Below, piece by piece: positions 62,787 to 64,000 of a DNA stretch of 64,000 bases. Where the stretch lies: positions 4,836,001 to 4,900,000 of the forward strand of contig NZ_VLKE01000001.1 of the NCBI RefSeq assembly GCF_007830265.1, given 5' to 3'. The notes under the pieces were generated by a model, which worked only from the letters and a program-made list of their open reading frames with translations, had not been told where the DNA came from and searched no databases. Position numbers and translations under genes: made by a program. Source of the DNA: Micromonospora olivasterospora (GTDB lineage: Bacteria; Actinomycetota; Actinomycetes; Mycobacteriales; Micromonosporaceae). The stretch's first letter is position 1. Each line of letters opens with the position of its first letter.

Positions 62787-63881
62787 GTGGCGCGGACGTA
62801 CGGCGAGATCCTGGTGGTGGACCTGCTCGGCGGGATCGGCGACCTGCTGATGCTGCTGCCCGCCGTGCACGGACTGGCCCGGCGCAACCCCGGGGCGCGG
62901 CTGCGGGTGCTCACCCACGAGCCCGGCGCGGAGCTGGTCCGGGCGGACCCGGCGGTGACGCGCGTCCGCACGCCCCGGCACGGCCGCGCCGGCGCGGAGC
63001 GGGAGGCGGTCCTCGACGCCCTCGCCGCCGCCCCGCCGGACCTGGCCGTCACCACCACCCGGTACGACGGCATCCCCGACCTGCTGGAGGCCACCGGTGC
63101 GCGCTGCGTCACCGACCTGTGGCGCCGGCCCCCGCCCGACCAGCCGGTGGGGGAGCGCTACCTGGCGATCCTGCACGCCGAGGGGCTGCTCGACGGGGTG
63201 GACCTGACCGCCCGGCCGCGCGTGCACCTGCCGGCGGCGGCGCGGGCGGCCGGGGAGCGGGCGGTGGCCCGCCTGGTCGGCGAGCCGCCCGCGCCCCCGG
63301 TGGTGCTGGTCACCGACGCGGGGATGGCGGTGAAGCGCTGGCCGGCCGGGCGGTGGCGGGAGTTGGCCGACGCGCTGACCGGGCTCGGCCATCCGGTGCT
63401 CGCCGTCGGCGCGGACCCGGTCGACCCGGTGGCGGTGCCGCTGCCCCGGGGCGACCTGCCGACCCTCGCCGGCCAGTTCGCGGCCGTCGCCCGGCGCGGC
63501 GGCGTGGTGGTGGGGCCGGACACCGGGCCCGTCCGGCTGGCCGCCGCGGCGGGGGTGCCGACGGTGGGCCTGTTCGGCCCCACCGACGCCCGCCGGTACG
63601 GCATGGCGAGGGCTTCCGGCGCTGCCGTGGCCGGCTCGCCGGCCGCCGGCGTCGACCTCCAGGGGCTGGCGGACTGTCCGCACCGGCTGCCCACCGCGAT
63701 CACCGAGCAGCCCTGCTGGTGGCAGGCTTGCTGCCCGCTGGACCCCTCCGGTCCGGCGTGCCTGGCAGACCTGCGTGTCGCCGACGTCCTCGCGGCGACC
63801 CGGGCAGCGGCCGGTCGCGGCACCGCCACCGCCCGTGACGGCCGGGGTGCCGGCTTGGCGGGCCGGTGGCGAGTGTCCTAG
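62787..63881 (+). CDS. GT9 (heptosyltransferase-like) glycosyltransferase
   Basis: 364 aa. VVDLLGGIGDLLMLLPAVHG (the IGD donor loop of GT9), VVLVTDAGMAVKRWPAGRWR and GGVVVGPDTGPVRLAAAAGV with VPTVGLFGPTDARRYG (the signature GxDTGxxHxAxAxxxPxxxLFGPT, with His changed to Arg) define the family. Heptosyltransferase relatives in Gram-positives act on other sugars. The C-terminus has a short Cys-rich element (QPCWWQACCPLDPSGPACL). GTG 62787, 3 nt after the previous stop. Confidence 0.86.
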   Translation: MARTYGEILVVDLLGGIGDLLMLLPAVHGLARRNPGARLRVLTHEPGAELVRADPAVTRVRTPRHGRAGAEREAVLDALAAAPPDLAVTTTRYDGIPDLLEATGARCVTDLWRRPPPDQPVGERYLAILHAEGLLDGVDLTARPRVHLPAAARAAGERAVARLVGEPPAPPVVLVTDAGMAVKRWPAGRWRELADALTGLGHPVLAVGADPVDPVAVPLPRGDLPTLAGQFAAVARRGGVVVGPDTGPVRLAAAAGVPTVGLFGPTDARRYGMARASGAAVAGSPAAGVDLQGLADCPHRLPTAITEQPCWWQACCPLDPSGPACLADLRVADVLAATRAAAGRGTATARDGRGAGLAGRWRVS

Positions 63882-63885
63882 CCTT

Positions 63886-63990
63886 GGCGCACGAGGGGAG
63901 TACTTCCCACGAACCATTCCGGTCAGTACGGCGCGCCCGGAGCGTGCCCCGGGTGGTTGCCCACGGGATGCGTGGGTGAAGGAGACCTCG
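63886..63990 (+). ncRNA. Probable yybP-ykoY manganese riboswitch
   Basis: The leader contains GAGGGGAGTACTTCCC (63893-63908) and, just before the start codon, GTGAAGGAGACCTCG (63976-63990). These match the two conserved loops of the yybP-ykoY class (GGGGAGUA ... GAGAGACC). The intervening GGTCAGTACGGC and CCCACGGGATGCGTGGG (a hairpin at 63959-63975) fit the P-stems. In actinomycetes this class precedes TerC-like or other Mn transport genes. Its gene here begins at 63994, outside the window apart from 7 bases. Confidence 0.72.
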
Positions 63991-63993
63991 AAC

Positions 63994-64000
63994 ATGACAC
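63994..64000 (+). CDS. Start of the next gene (cut by window end), perhaps TerC-like
   Basis: ATGACAC, with GGAGACCTCGAAC upstream. Only two codons are visible. The riboswitch suggests a TerC-family or P-type Mn exporter, which cannot be checked here. Confidence 0.5.

Noticed and set aside
1..64000. tRNA or rRNA genes, prophage or origin
   Set aside because: No cloverleaf, rRNA core, phage structural gene, DnaA-box cluster or attachment site recognised.

Overview
The window is very GC-rich, with strong G/C preference at third codon positions in the housekeeping genes, many GTG starts and overlapping stop/start codons. Together with an actinobacterial qcrCAB cluster, a DUF397/DUF5753 regulator pair, a PASTA-less Ser/Thr kinase and a secreted lysozyme-like protein, this points to a filamentous actinomycete, most likely Micromonosporaceae. 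The family-level assignment is an inference.

Layout. (1) 1-9182: a tightly coupled respiratory operon. It encodes a caa3-type oxidase (ctaC with fused cytochrome c, ctaD, ctaE, a small membrane protein, ctaG), a lipoprotein cytochrome c, and a cytochrome bc complex (qcrC, qcrA, qcrB), ending with a PPC/DUF296 gene. A second, canonical ctaD lies convergently at 9354-11357. (2) 11.4-12.6 kb: gene debris (methyltransferase and P-loop kinase fragments). (3) 12653-19530: giant polymorphic-toxin-like gene 'A', containing a papain-like Cys-His-Asp module, an 82-residue tandem repeat, and eight near-identical 98-residue repeats with an HTH-like end. It is followed by a decayed ninth repeat and a small frameshifted acidic ORF. 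(4) 20.3-32.3 kb: ordinary genes, namely a PemK/MazF-like protein, GGDEF protein, DUF397 and HTH-DUF5753 pair, Ser/Thr kinase, hydrolase, an intact IS5-family element inserted just before dedA, a secreted lysozyme-like protein, pirin, HhH-like protein, DUF1345, DUF2795 and DUF2267. (5) 32.7-33.2 kb: gene and transposase remnants. (6) 33261-59667: the giant locus 'B'. It reads as several large open frames, but all the frame breaks are explained by five single-base losses, which would restore one gene of about 8,800 codons. It carries two nearly identical papain-like modules, OTU-like repeats, HTH-like modules, a LuxR-type HTH, a snapalysin-like HExxHxxGxxD site, seven beta repeats and a C-terminal OTU-like DGxC/His domain. 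(7) 59.8-64 kb: a deleted MATE gene, a CaiB/BaiF (alpha-methylacyl-CoA racemase) gene, two glycosyltransferases, and at the right edge a probable yybP-ykoY manganese riboswitch leading into a gene cut by the window end.

How it works together. Region 1 should encode a menaquinol-to-oxygen electron chain (QcrABC, mono- and diheme cytochromes, caa3 oxidase). The A and B loci share a nearly identical N-terminal half and swap C-terminal modules, as polymorphic toxins do, and are flanked by transposase remnants, duplications and pseudogenes. No secretion genes are visible here, so the export route and target of A and B are unknown.
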